From positions 124,220-188,219 of the forward strand of contig NZ_LMBV01000006.1 in NCBI RefSeq assembly GCF_001439925.1: DNA of 64,000 nt. Reading direction: 5' to 3'. Shown piece by piece: positions 8,102-17,563 of the stretch (position 1 is its first letter; each line of letters opens with the position of its first letter). Origin of the DNA: Peribacillus muralis. GTDB lineage: Bacteria > Bacillota > Bacilli > Bacillales > DSM-1321. Position numbers and translations under genes: made by a program. The notes beneath the pieces were generated by a model that worked only from the letters and a program-made list of their open reading frames with translations, ran no database searches and had not been told where the DNA came from.

Positions 8102-9367
8102 CTATCTTTTTAAATTTACCAATTCCTGCAAAATTTCATCAGAGGTCGTGATGATCCTCGAATTCGACTGAAAACCGCGTTGGGCAACGATCATTTCCGT
8201 GAACTCTTCAGATAGATCGACATTGGACATTTCCAAGGAACCCGATGCAATCACGCCCCGTCCCTCACCGGGGATATTGATGTTTGCCGTACCTGAATTG
8301 ATGGATTCCTGAAAAGTATTGCCACCGGTTTTCGTCAAGCCTGATGAGTTGGAGAACTTGGCAACAGCCAGCTGACCCAATGTAGTGATCAGACCGTTGG
8401 AATAAACGCCATTCACTTCCCCTGCCGAACCAATATTAAAGCTTTCCAGTTTTCCTTCTTTATTTCCATTCGGATTGACCAAAGCAGTTGTAGAGCCTTT
8501 CACTTGAGTGAGCTTGGAAAAATCAAAATCCAATTGAGCCCTTTGTACACTTTCATCAGCTGCTGTATTCGAGTCATCCTCTTTGCCACTTGTAATGTTA
8601 ATCGTTTTGTTTGGCTGATTTTTGTCAGCGGCCACGAGCTGGCCATTCGCGTCGAAATTCAACGAAGTGAACGGTTTTGGTTTTGTGGCTGAAGTATCAC
8701 CAAGCGGGGCAGGCTCTTCATCAAAAACGTTCCATTTATCACCACTTGTCTTTTGGAAATAAATAGTGGCCGTTTGTTCTTTTCCCATTCCAACAACCAC
8801 TTTTATTTGTTGGCTAAATACGGAACCATCAATGGCATCTGCAGCAAGATTTTCACTTACCGAAATTTTCGTCGTACTTACTGCAGGTAAAATCGCATTG
8901 ACATTAACAGCGACGTCTCCGATCGTTTTTGATCGTTTTCCGTTTTCATCAACCTTGTAAGCTTGTACCTTCAAACCATTCGAGTTAACAAGAGTTCCGT
9001 TATCATCCAAATAAAAGTTTCCCGCCCTTGTATAGGAAAGCGCATCCCCTTGCTTGACTACGAAATAGCCGTCCCCAGAAATCCCTAAGTCAAGATCGCG
9101 ACCGGTCGTTTGTAAGCTTGATTGAGTATGGATGGTATCAATTGTAGCGATCGTGGAACCCAATCCGATTTGTTTCGAGTTAGTTCCACCCTTATTGGCT
9201 GTAGCTGCACTTGCACCTGATATCGTTTGATTCATTGCATCACTGAATGTCACCCGGCTTTTTTTGAAACCGTAAGTATTGACATTGGCAACATTATTGC
9301 CGATAACATCCAATTTTGTTTGTAGGTTTTTTAATCCGCTTATTCCCGAATACATTGAACGAAGCAT
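8102..9367 (-). CDS. flgE: Flagellar hook protein FlgE
   Basis: Structural subunit of the flagellar hook. The 421-residue product has the N-terminal rod/hook motif (MLRSMYSGISGLKNLQTKLD, with NNVANVNTYGFKKSR after it), the conserved TGRDLDLGISGDGYFVV block, and a C-terminal coiled segment (NVDLSEEFTEMIVAQRGFQ, then RIITTSDEILQELVNLKR). The ATG at 9367 follows AAAGGGGAG. It is much longer than the B. subtilis hook protein (about 264 residues) because of extra central domains, and so resembles enterobacterial FlgE in size. A decayed gene, not flgD directly, lies upstream. Confidence 0.95.
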   Translation of the reverse strand: MLRSMYSGISGLKNLQTKLDVIGNNVANVNTYGFKKSRVTFSDAMNQTISGASAATANKGGTNSKQIGLGSTIATIDTIHTQSSLQTTGRDLDLGISGDGYFVVKQGDALSYTRAGNFYLDDNGTLVNSNGLKVQAYKVDENGKRSKTIGDVAVNVNAILPAVSTTKISVSENLAADAIDGSVFSQQIKVVVGMGKEQTATIYFQKTSGDKWNVFDEEPAPLGDTSATKPKPFTSLNFDANGQLVAADKNQPNKTINITSGKEDDSNTAADESVQRAQLDFDFSKLTQVKGSTTALVNPNGNKEGKLESFNIGSAGEVNGVYSNGLITTLGQLAVAKFSNSSGLTKTGGNTFQESINSGTANINIPGEGRGVIASGSLEMSNVDLSEEFTEMIVAQRGFQSNSRIITTSDEILQELVNLKR

Positions 9368-9447
9368 GTAAAAGCTCCCCTTTCTTTTAGCGACTGCTTC
9401 CGTCATTCCACAGTCTAGGCCTCTTATACTAGTTACAGCCTAACAAT

Positions 9448-9686
9448 CTAATATGATAGAACAATATTGTTCGTGAAAATTTGCGATCTGCATCATCACT
9501 GTCCAAGAACGTAATGACTTATTATTTATCGTTCTTATTATGAGTGCAGCATTGTCACACCCATGTTTGTGCCGCTATTAGCTATTCTTTCATTCATCCG
9601 CATTTGGGCATGGTTACTAATGGTCAACTCTTCAATAGGCTGCCTGAATAGCGGGTAGTGTTTTACAAAAAAACAAGTGAATTCAT
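9448..9686 (-). pseudogene. Degraded flagellar operon protein (TIGR02530-like) between flgD and flgE
   Basis: Many Firmicutes have a small flagellar operon protein of about 120 residues here. This stretch keeps its pieces in different frames. After the ATG at 9686 and a run of seven T, a +1 shift gives YPLFRQPIEELTISNHAQ and RMNERI, then NMGVTMLHS and a stop. Another segment reads VITFLDSDDADRK, and a third frame reads SQIFTNNIVL then a stop. These match, in order, the expected N-terminal, MGV, VIT..D and QIFTN parts of the family as I remember it. At least two frameshifts, in-frame stops and internal loss are visible. Assigned from memory of family sequences. Confidence 0.65.
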
Positions 9687-9698
9687 TTTCCCAGCCCT

Positions 9699-10334
9699 TC
9701 AAGGTTTAGCAATTTCAATCAGCTGCTCATAGGATAGCTTGGTTTTACTTTCATCATCGACTGCAATTTGCAGTTTGCCATTGTTCATGGACACAGAGAC
9801 AACGATTGCTGACGATTCTCCATTTTTTTCATCCTTCCAGCTTACTCGTTTACCGATTAACTCACTGGCCGTTGTTAGGCTATTCGAGGCTGTGCTTGAT
9901 TGTTCCATAGTCGATATATTGGCCGGAGTAAGTTTCGTGCCGTCTTCTAAGATGAAAAATACATTCTCACCTTTATATTGAATGGATTTCACGATGCCTT
10001 TTCCTTCTTCTATCGCAAGATTATCATCACCGTCATCCAATTTATGCCACGTGACTTCCTTTCCTACAAAAGAGTTATAGTTCATTAAACTATTTTGTTG
10101 ATTAATCCCGATGATTTCATCCATTTTGGTCCCAATATTCATCATCTGTTCGAGTGATGAAAATGTCGCCATTTGGGCAATGAATTCGGTATTGTCCATC
10201 GGACTTGATGGGTCTTGGTTTTGAAGCTGGGTAAGCAGCAATTTCAGGAAATCATCTTTTCCTAATGAATCCCCCGTGTTTCTTTTATCGTTTTGATTAT
10301 TCGATAATAAAAGGGATGTATCTATGGTCGTCAT
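9699..10334 (-). CDS. flgD: Flagellar hook cap/assembly protein FlgD
   Basis: Scaffold protein that caps the growing hook and is shed when the hook is complete. The 211 residues contain the conserved N-terminal block LGKDDFLKLLLTQLQNQDP and the following IAQMATFSSLEQMMNIG, then an Ig-like C-terminal region. The ATG at 10334 is used because AGGTG lies at a proper distance; the upstream in-frame GTG is part of that site. It follows fliK directly. The gene continues into a decayed reading frame rather than flgE. Confidence 0.95.
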   Translation of the reverse strand: MTTIDTSLLLSNNQNDKRNTGDSLGKDDFLKLLLTQLQNQDPSSPMDNTEFIAQMATFSSLEQMMNIGTKMDEIIGINQQNSLMNYNSFVGKEVTWHKLDDGDDNLAIEEGKGIVKSIQYKGENVFFILEDGTKLTPANISTMEQSSTASNSLTTASELIGKRVSWKDEKNGESSAIVVSVSMNNGKLQIAVDDESKTKLSYEQLIEIAKP

Positions 10335-10343
10335 ATTTTTCAC

Positions 10344-11660
10344 CTACACTTCCAAATTTAGCAGAGCTTCGGCAAGGGAGCCTGTAAATTCGCTTTCCGC
10401 CTCATCGTTGCTTTCTTCCTCCTTACGCTCTTGATGCTCATGTCTTTCATCTGCATCCTTCTGTAAGAATTTCTCGGAATTGAAAGCCGTGAAGGCTTGG
10501 GATATTTCAATTTTTTCAATTTGGATGTTTTGCCCGCTAAAGGCTTGCTTTAACCCGTGAATCTGCTTCTCTAGCATATCCTTCGCCTGTGCCGTAGTGG
10601 CCAAAATCTTCGCTGTCAACAGACCGTCCTTTTGGATCAACTCGATCCTAACGGTTCCAAGATGTTCCGGATTCAATCGAATCAACAGTTTATTTACACC
10701 ATTATGGGTACTTAAATTAGCCTTACCCAAAATATTTTCGAATTGCTTAACGAGCTCTTCTTGACTGACATTTTGCTCCCCTTTCGAAGCAGTCAGTACG
10801 AATTGTTCCAGCTTCGTCATGATCAGAGGCATACCTGGACCTTGGTAAATGCCGCCTTCCACAGTTTTCAATGCCACCCCGTTGCTGGTTGTAGCTTCCT
10901 TACTCACCTTCTCACTTGAATATAATGGTAAAATTGCGTTTTTCAGGATTTCGCCTTGATTATATCGTGCTGACCCAAAATTGGTGGCTTGATCAGGTTC
11001 TGGATTTGGTTTTTGCTGATTGGACAGCCATTTTTCCAGCTTTCCCGTTATTCCTTCAAGCAGGTTTTTCATTTGCTTCTGAATGACCGCTTCATCTTGT
11101 GTCATATTTTTATTCTCTGATAGGAGATCATGGATTTTCACCAATTTTAATACATTCACTCCGCCAGGCACCGGCAGCTTCTGCCATTCTTCTTCACTGA
11201 ACTCCGAGACTTTTTTTAAGAGTGTATATAGTTCCATGACATTGGCCGTTATCAGGCTTTGGGAATTCTTGTCCAAGTCTTCCTGATGTGGTTCTAGATT
11301 CAACTCCTCAATGCTCTCAAGGAATTCCGAAAGGCTGTTTTCATCGTTTCCGGTTACCTTTTTTAGAACCTGTAAAAGTTGGTTGCTTATATCTTCATGA
11401 GAGTTTTCTGTAGCCCCTTCATCACCTTCCTCTTCGCCCATCAACGTTCCACGTTTCAAAAAAGCAAGCAATTCCCTTAAAGCGGACAATTTTTCCTCAG
11501 GGATGTCAAGTGGCTGTTTTTCAGATACACCGGATGCTTCCCCCCCCACAGCAGATTGAAGTACTGAACCAAAACCGGAATGAACTTGTTGGACTTGCTT
11601 TGACGATACCTTGTGACTTGCTGAAATAGACGGGAGAAAAGAATTAACGGCTGAATTCAT
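10344..11660 (-). CDS. fliK: Flagellar hook-length control protein FliK
   Basis: Secreted molecular ruler that measures hook length and triggers the FlhB specificity switch. The 438 residues are mostly a low-complexity, glutamate/glutamine/lysine-rich export and ruler region. The C-terminal Flg_hook domain (about 310-400) has LLIRLNPEHLGTVRIELIQK followed by DGLLTAKILATTAQAKDML. The tail is acidic and poorly conserved. It lies between ylxF and flgD. Sequence conservation is low outside the C-terminal domain, as is usual. Confidence 0.93.
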   Translation of the reverse strand: MNSAVNSFLPSISASHKVSSKQVQQVHSGFGSVLQSAVGGEASGVSEKQPLDIPEEKLSALRELLAFLKRGTLMGEEEGDEGATENSHEDISNQLLQVLKKVTGNDENSLSEFLESIEELNLEPHQEDLDKNSQSLITANVMELYTLLKKVSEFSEEEWQKLPVPGGVNVLKLVKIHDLLSENKNMTQDEAVIQKQMKNLLEGITGKLEKWLSNQQKPNPEPDQATNFGSARYNQGEILKNAILPLYSSEKVSKEATTSNGVALKTVEGGIYQGPGMPLIMTKLEQFVLTASKGEQNVSQEELVKQFENILGKANLSTHNGVNKLLIRLNPEHLGTVRIELIQKDGLLTAKILATTAQAKDMLEKQIHGLKQAFSGQNIQIEKIEISQAFTAFNSEKFLQKDADERHEHQERKEEESNDEAESEFTGSLAEALLNLEV

Positions 11661-11676
11661 CTGCCATTCACCTCCT

Positions 11677-12306
11677 TCACCTTTCCTCTTGAGTGCTTTG
11701 TTCCGCTAGCTTCTTCGTTAATCTTGCAGCATCTGCGGTTGACATGTTCTCCAATACTTTAGCTAATGTGGTCGCCTTCATGCTTGAGAGAATTTCCAAG
11801 GCGTCTTGATCATTCATTTCTGTAATGATCGGTGCAGATTTCTTAGGAGCCATCGTTTCATATGTGCGAATGATATCTTTGAACGCCTTATTCTTTCCAC
11901 TCTGACTATCCTTGAGTTGATTCATTTCCATCTGAAGCTGTTGCTTTTCCGCTTCCGCTTTTGCAATCGCCTTATCGCGTGTATCGATGATGCCTTCAAG
12001 CTTTTCTATCTCTTTTTGCTTGTTTTCTATATCCGTTGCCAATTTTTCCAGCTTGATTGTGACTTTCTCATCACTCCTCGCTGCACTACCTCTTTCCTCA
12101 TCCTTTTTGTCAGTATCAATGAAGGGGATACTTGCGGACATTTCCTTAGCCTTTTCCATAACATTGACTCCTGCAACCGTTAAAACGATCAAGGCTACAG
12201 TTACAGCGAAGATTAAAGGAATGAAAATGACAAGAAACCATTGAAACTTACTTATCTTGCTTTCTTCTAATTCTTCCATTCCATTAGATTCGATTTTTTT
12301 GCGCAT
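11677..12306 (-). CDS. ylxF: MotE/YlxF family flagellar operon membrane protein
   Basis: Protein of 209 residues with a short cytoplasmic N-terminus, one transmembrane helix (about 22-46), a long coiled coil (about 80-140) and a C-terminal MgtE-N-like segment (ITEMNDQDALEILSSMKATT, then LAKVLENMSTADAARLTKKL). Members of this family are proposed MotE-type factors; the exact role in Bacillus is not settled. It sits between fliJ and fliK, 4 bp after fliJ, as in B. subtilis. A start at the internal methionine MEELEESK is possible. Confidence 0.85.
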   Translation of the reverse strand: MRKKIESNGMEELEESKISKFQWFLVIFIPLIFAVTVALIVLTVAGVNVMEKAKEMSASIPFIDTDKKDEERGSAARSDEKVTIKLEKLATDIENKQKEIEKLEGIIDTRDKAIAKAEAEKQQLQMEMNQLKDSQSGKNKAFKDIIRTYETMAPKKSAPIITEMNDQDALEILSSMKATTLAKVLENMSTADAARLTKKLAEQSTQEER

Positions 12307-12310
12307 TCTA

Positions 12311-12757
12311 TCACCTAACGCCTTTGCTTAAGAATTGACGGATCGATATTTCATCCATTTGTTTATTCTCAGCTTCCTTTATGACATCCAGGAATTTAAG
12401 AAAATCATTTTCTTTCATTTTCTCGTACTTCTTCACCTCAATATTTCTTTCCATCAATGCATCCCGTAGAACATTCATCTTGTATCGCGATTCAATCACT
12501 TCCTGTTGGCAATGGCTCAACAGTTTCTCAAGGTTGTCCATGAATATCTGATGATGACGAATCTCCTGAATCGATAATCCATTTCGCAGCTTTTCCTGCT
12601 GGAACTCAAGCAACTCTTCTTTTTTCTTTAAGAGCTTATATAATTTCCCTGCCACTTCTTCAAATTTTTTTAAAGCTGCATCATATTTAGCTAGTGCATC
12701 GGTTTTTTCTTTTTCTTTAATGGTCAGGATCTTCTCGAATTTATATTGATAAATCAT
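12311..12757 (-). CDS. fliJ: Flagellar export protein FliJ
   Basis: Small coiled-coil protein that acts as the stalk of the flagellar export ATPase ring and helps recycle chaperones. The 148 residues are almost entirely helical and charged (YKFEKILTIKEKEKTDALAK, then KKFEEVAGKLYKLLKKKEEL), which is typical of FliJ. The start overlaps the end of fliI by 4 bp, suggesting coupled translation. Confidence 0.92.
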   Translation of the reverse strand: MIYQYKFEKILTIKEKEKTDALAKYDAALKKFEEVAGKLYKLLKKKEELLEFQQEKLRNGLSIQEIRHHQIFMDNLEKLLSHCQQEVIESRYKMNVLRDALMERNIEVKKYEKMKENDFLKFLDVIKEAENKQMDEISIRQFLSKGVR

Positions 12758-14079
12758 GCCTGGTCACCTTTCTCCATCAATTCAACAAGGGCATTGATGC
12801 TATCATCCTTGGCCGCCTTTTCGTGAGTCCCCTGCTTTAAGAAAGATATGATTTCCGGATAGTGCGTAATCGAGTCATCAATTTGTTTGGATGATCCTCT
12901 TTTATAGGCGCCTATATTGATCAAATCTTCCGACTCCTTATACGTTGATAAGTGTGCCCTTAATTTTTCTGCGGATTTTTTATGCCTTTCATGAACAATG
13001 TTATTCATGACCCGACTTATGCTTTTTAAGATGTTGAGAGCGGGGAACTGTCCTTTATTGGCTAACTCGCGGTCAAGTATGAAGTGACCATCCAAAATCC
13101 CCCTTACTGCATCAGCAATCGGCTCATTCATGTCATCACCATCGACAAGAACCGTATAAAAAGCTGTAATCGTACCTAATTGGTTTGTCCCAGTCCTTTC
13201 GAGCAACCTAGGCAGGATGGCAAAAACAGATGGTGTATACCCCTTTGTCGTCGGCGGTTCGCCAATAGCAAGCCCTATTTCCCGCTGGGCCATCGCAACC
13301 CTCGTGACCGAGTCCATCATCAGCATCACGTTCAATCCTTTATCACGGAAATATTCGGCTATGGCAGTTGCCGTTAAAGCCCCTTTTATCCTCATCAAGG
13401 CTGGCTGATCAGACGTCGCAACCACAACGATCGATCGAGCCAGGCCTTCTGGGCCAAGATCTTTTTCAATGAATTCACGAACTTCACGGCCCCGTTCTCC
13501 TACAAGGCCAATAACGTTTAAATCAGCCGTCGTATTCCTTGCCACCATGCCAAGCAACGTACTTTTTCCAACACCACTGCCTGCAAAAATGCCCACACGT
13601 TGTCCTTTTCCAACTGTTAACAAACTATCAATCACGCGGACACCTACATCGATCGGTTCATGAATGGGGGGACGTCTCATCGGATTAGGCGGATCTTGAT
13701 CCACCGGAACGGTAGCGAGACCTTTCGGGAGCAGGGAATCATCTATTGGCTGCCCCAATGGATCGACCACCTTGCCAATCAACCCGCTGCCAACCTTTAT
13801 CTCCAGGCTTCGCCCGCTGCCTTCAACGATACATCCCGGTGCTATATCACTAACTGCCGTAAATGGCATTAAAATAACCATCTCATCACGAAACCCGACG
13901 ACTTCCGCCAATATTTTATTTTTCTTTTTTGGTAGACCCGTATAGATATAACAAACATCACCTACAGAGCTTTCAGGGCCTTGAGATTCTATCATTAACC
14001 CTACGACCCGTTTGATTCGTCCATAATGTTTGAATGGATCGACTTCTTCGATTAAGGGCAATAGATCCCTAGCTTTCAT
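12754..14079 (-). CDS. fliI: Flagellum-specific export ATPase FliI
   Basis: Hexameric ATPase that energises and primes substrate export at the flagellar base. The 441 residues show a Walker A motif GSGVGKST at 167-174, the hydrophobic Walker B segment LNVMLMMDSVTRVAMAQREI, and the F1-beta-like signature PSVFAILPRLLERTG. It lies 2 bp after fliH and overlaps fliJ by 4 bp. Length and motifs are standard. Confidence 0.98.
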   Translation of the reverse strand: MKARDLLPLIEEVDPFKHYGRIKRVVGLMIESQGPESSVGDVCYIYTGLPKKKNKILAEVVGFRDEMVILMPFTAVSDIAPGCIVEGSGRSLEIKVGSGLIGKVVDPLGQPIDDSLLPKGLATVPVDQDPPNPMRRPPIHEPIDVGVRVIDSLLTVGKGQRVGIFAGSGVGKSTLLGMVARNTTADLNVIGLVGERGREVREFIEKDLGPEGLARSIVVVATSDQPALMRIKGALTATAIAEYFRDKGLNVMLMMDSVTRVAMAQREIGLAIGEPPTTKGYTPSVFAILPRLLERTGTNQLGTITAFYTVLVDGDDMNEPIADAVRGILDGHFILDRELANKGQFPALNILKSISRVMNNIVHERHKKSAEKLRAHLSTYKESEDLINIGAYKRGSSKQIDDSITHYPEIISFLKQGTHEKAAKDDSINALVELMEKGDQA

Positions 14080-14081
14080 CT

Positions 14082-14846
14082 TTATTCCCCTTCCAGCAAT
14101 TCCGTTAGTTTCGTTTTGATTACATGTAACTGACTATCTACACTGGCATCGATCCTGCCATTTTCAGATTCGATAACACAACTGTTTTCTTCAAGCTCAT
14201 CATCTGGAAAGATATACAACTCCGTATCCTTTGGAAAGATTGCAATCAACTCTTGTTTAAGTGAGAGTATCGATTGATAGTGGACAGGATGGATATGCAA
14301 TTGCACTTCCCGGTATTCCCTTGCCTCTTTAATCGCTTTCTTGACGATTGATAAAAAAGATGCATCGTCTTTTTCGATCTCAGACCCAATAATTTTCTCC
14401 GCCACTTTCAAGGCAAGGTCCAAAATTACGGTTTCCGATGATTCGATATGCTGCCGATAATCTTTTTTGGAGGATTCCACCACTTCTTTAGCAAATGAAA
14501 TTTCATCTGCTATTTCGTTATAGCCCTTTTGAATGCCGTCTTCAACTCCTTGCTGATAGCCTTCTTTTTGAGCTTGCTCGATATACATCATTTTTTCTTG
14601 TTTTTCCCATTGATCGCGATCACTCTGGATTTCAGCAGCAATTGCTTGCGCTTGTTGCTGTGCCTCCAGAATTAAAATTTCAGCTTCCTGTTTGGCCTGA
14701 TTCAGAAATTCATCAGATTGAAAATGGTGACGGACCTTCCCCTCATCTTCATTTACCGTTTGAAGAAAGTTGAACGGACGAACCTTTATCTTGATCTTCT
14801 GACTATCCTCTAGTTGTGCCTGCTCGGATTTTATAATCCTAGACAA
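14082..14846 (-). CDS. fliH: Flagellar assembly protein FliH
   Basis: Peripheral stalk protein that binds and regulates FliI and connects it to the C-ring. It has a coiled-coil, glutamine-rich central region (AEILILEAQQQAQAIAAEIQ) and a C-terminal ATP-synthase-delta-like domain (LDLALKVAEKIIGSEIEKDD). The likely start is the TTG at 14846 (MSRIIKSEQAQ), spaced about nine bases from GGAGGGG. An in-frame ATG at 14855 abuts that site directly and is less likely. The start overlaps the end of fliG by 8 bp. Confidence 0.9.
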   Translation of the reverse strand: MSRIIKSEQAQLEDSQKIKIKVRPFNFLQTVNEDEGKVRHHFQSDEFLNQAKQEAEILILEAQQQAQAIAAEIQSDRDQWEKQEKMMYIEQAQKEGYQQGVEDGIQKGYNEIADEISFAKEVVESSKKDYRQHIESSETVILDLALKVAEKIIGSEIEKDDASFLSIVKKAIKEAREYREVQLHIHPVHYQSILSLKQELIAIFPKDTELYIFPDDELEENSCVIESENGRIDASVDSQLHVIKTKLTELLEGE

Positions 14847-15858
14847 TGATATCATCCCCTCCGCCGCGGGCAATTACAATTTCTCCAGTTTCCTCCAGAC
14901 GGCGAATAACGGCCACGATTCTTGATTGTGCTTCTTCAACATCACGCAAACGTACAGGTCCCATAAATTCCATTTCTTCCTGGAACGTTTCCACCATCCG
15001 TTTTGACATGTTTCGGAAAACGATTTCCTTCACTTCATCACTTGCCACTTTAAGTGAAAGTTTCAGGTCCTCGTTCTCGGATTCCCTGACTACACGCTGA
15101 ATCGCCCTGCCGTCAAGGGTCACGATATCTTCAAAGACAAACATCCGCTTCTTGATTTCTTCGGCAAGCTCGGGATCTTGAATTTCGAGGGCATCCAAAA
15201 TCGTCCGTTCCGTAGAACGGTCCACCCCATTCAACACATCGACAACCGCCTCTACTCCACCGGTCTGCGTATAATCTTGGGTCACGGTCGCAGATAGTTT
15301 CCGTTCAAGTATTTGCTCCACTTCATTGATGATTTCCGGGGAGGTGCTTTCCATTAAAGCGATCCTTCTCGCAATATCGGCTTGTACCTCTTGCGGAAGC
15401 TCAGATAATATTTGACCAGCTTGTGCCGGATCCAGGTACGACAAGATCAATGCAATGGTCTGTGGATGTTCATTTTGGATGAAATTCAGGATTTGGCCAG
15501 GATCTGCCTTTCTTGCAAAGTCAAACGGGCGAACCTGTAAGGAAGATGTCAACCGGTTGATGATGGCTGCTGCCTGATCAGTGCCCAACGCCTTTTCAAG
15601 GACTTGCTTTGCATACCCTATCCCACCCTGTGAAATATAATCCTGCGCCAAGGCAATGTTGTGGAATTCCTCCAGAATCTCCTCTTTATCATGCGCATCC
15701 ACTTTCCTTACTCCTGAGATTTCAAGGGTCAATCTCTCAATTTCCTCTTCAGATAGATGCTTATATACCGAGGCAGAAACATCCGGGCCCAATGAAATCA
15801 GGAGGATGGCGGCTTTCTGTTTGCCAGTCAATCCGGCCTTTTTTTTTCTGTCTGTCAC
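14839..15858 (-). CDS. fliG: Flagellar motor switch protein FliG
   Basis: C-ring protein that contacts the MS ring through its N-terminus and the stators through its charged C-terminal domain. The 339 residues include LTGKQKAAILLISLGPDVSA at the N-terminus, the EHPQ motif in the middle domain (IQNEHPQTIALILSYLDP) and the torque helix region (DEVKEIVFRNMSKRMVETFQ). It ends in GGGDDIIV, and its last codons double as the fliH ribosome-binding site. Confidence 0.98.
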   Translation of the reverse strand: MTDRKKKAGLTGKQKAAILLISLGPDVSASVYKHLSEEEIERLTLEISGVRKVDAHDKEEILEEFHNIALAQDYISQGGIGYAKQVLEKALGTDQAAAIINRLTSSLQVRPFDFARKADPGQILNFIQNEHPQTIALILSYLDPAQAGQILSELPQEVQADIARRIALMESTSPEIINEVEQILERKLSATVTQDYTQTGGVEAVVDVLNGVDRSTERTILDALEIQDPELAEEIKKRMFVFEDIVTLDGRAIQRVVRESENEDLKLSLKVASDEVKEIVFRNMSKRMVETFQEEMEFMGPVRLRDVEEAQSRIVAVIRRLEETGEIVIARGGGDDIIV

Positions 15859-15870
15859 TTGCCCAGCCTC

Positions 15871-17469
15871 CTAATCTTCAGTTATCCAGCTTCTTAATAA
15901 TTTTGCAAATTCATCCGGCTTTTCTTTTGCCAGTTTCTCGAGTTGTTTTCTTTTTAAAGATGTTTCCGTTTCTTTTTCCTTGTTTAAATCCGGAACATCG
16001 AATACGACTTCTTCTTCCTCCTCCACCACGTACTCTTCTTCCATTTCGGATTGCCTGCGGGATCGGAAGAATAAGATTAAGAGAATGATAATGACAAGGA
16101 TTAGCACTCCTCCGACGATGTAAGCCCAAATTGGCAGCAATGAACTGGCTTCCTCTTTCGGCAGTTTCATTTTTCCATTAAACGGTTGAACGGAAATCGC
16201 TATCTTATTCGTAAGCTCTTCGTCCGTCAGCTCTTCCCCTTCAGCTTTTTTCTCGATTGTCGTGCGAATTATCGTACCAAGGATTTGCGTAATATCATCC
16301 ACACTCTGCTGAGATAAAGAATTGGGGTCATCTGCCTTCGGAGGCTCGACCATGACCTGTATGCCCAAGTCCTTCACTTTATATGGACTTCCCACTATTT
16401 CCTTCTTGATCCGGTTCACTTCATTATTTACCTTTTCATCCACTTTTTCATAATCACCGGATCCGTTATCGCCTGATGAGTAGGTTGCCAATGAATCGGA
16501 GGAGTCCTCGCTTTGCGGAACACCACCGGCAGCCGCTGCATCCCCACTATACGATTCATTGATTCTTTGCGCCGAAATCTCGATTCCGGCCATATTTTCT
16601 TTATCGACCGGTTCTACTAAATTTTCCTCCCGGTTTTCTTGAGTGAAATCGATGTCCGTCGTGACCGAAACAACCACTTTATCTCGACCCATTATCGTCC
16701 CAAGCATATTTTGAACTTGCCTTTGAATATCGCGTTCTATTTCTTTTTTTATTGCGTTTTGAGAAGTAAATGCCGACGCGAAAGAAGAATTTTCATTTTT
16801 CAGATCATAGTACTCAAAGTCTTGGTTCATGATGACGATATTATCGGTAGGAAGATTCGGGACACTTTTCGAAACAAGATGATAAAGCGAATTGATCTGG
16901 CTTTCTTCAAATTTATATCCTGGTTTCGTATTCAGCACAATCGATGCCGACGCTTCTCCGGCTGTATCACTTACAAAGACGCCTTTCTCAGGAAGAGTGA
17001 TCATCACGCTGGCATCCTCAACCCCATCAATATTTTTTATTAAACTGGCCAGTTCCGTTTGCATCGAATCCAATTTAATGACATTGAATTCATTTTCGGT
17101 CATCCCGATTCCAGCACTTTGACTAAAAAAAGAATAGTCGATATTGCCTGAGTCCGGTATTCCTTCAGCCGCCAATTCCACTTTAAGTGTGTCCACGCTT
17201 TCTTCAGGAACCTTAATCGTCGTTCCATTTTCCGTAATTTCATTTACGATTCCTTGGCTGTCTAAGTTTTCTTTGATACTCCCCGTTTCCGAAGGAGTTA
17301 AATTGGAATATAAAGGCACCATCGTCGTACGCGTGGTTAGGATGGAAACGGCCGAAATGATGATGATAATTAAAGCGGCAATACCAATCATCGTCATTTT
17401 TTGATTTTTACTTCGGCCCGTCCAGTAAGCAGTTATTTTATTTTTCACATTCATGAGTGCTTCATTCAT
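15871..17469 (-). CDS. fliF: Flagellar MS-ring protein FliF
   Basis: Forms the MS ring, the base on which the flagellum is built. The 532 residues contain two transmembrane segments (about 25-46 and 428-450) that flank a large periplasmic-side region with ring-building motifs (VPLYSNLTPSETGSIKENLD and ARVMITLPEKGVF-like VEDASVMITLPEKGVF). The cytoplasmic tail ends LLRSWITED and binds FliG. It is followed by fliG after 12 bp. It is a typical Bacillus FliF. Confidence 0.97.
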   Translation of the reverse strand: MNEALMNVKNKITAYWTGRSKNQKMTMIGIAALIIIIISAVSILTTRTTMVPLYSNLTPSETGSIKENLDSQGIVNEITENGTTIKVPEESVDTLKVELAAEGIPDSGNIDYSFFSQSAGIGMTENEFNVIKLDSMQTELASLIKNIDGVEDASVMITLPEKGVFVSDTAGEASASIVLNTKPGYKFEESQINSLYHLVSKSVPNLPTDNIVIMNQDFEYYDLKNENSSFASAFTSQNAIKKEIERDIQRQVQNMLGTIMGRDKVVVSVTTDIDFTQENREENLVEPVDKENMAGIEISAQRINESYSGDAAAAGGVPQSEDSSDSLATYSSGDNGSGDYEKVDEKVNNEVNRIKKEIVGSPYKVKDLGIQVMVEPPKADDPNSLSQQSVDDITQILGTIIRTTIEKKAEGEELTDEELTNKIAISVQPFNGKMKLPKEEASSLLPIWAYIVGGVLILVIIILLILFFRSRRQSEMEEEYVVEEEEEVVFDVPDLNKEKETETSLKRKQLEKLAKEKPDEFAKLLRSWITED

Positions 17470-17563
17470 TTAAATCCCCCGGTCAGTCTATGAATTTATG
17501 AGGGGGGTAGCTATCCCCCTAATCATTTTTTCTCTATATAAATGAGGTTTTAAAAAATGAATG

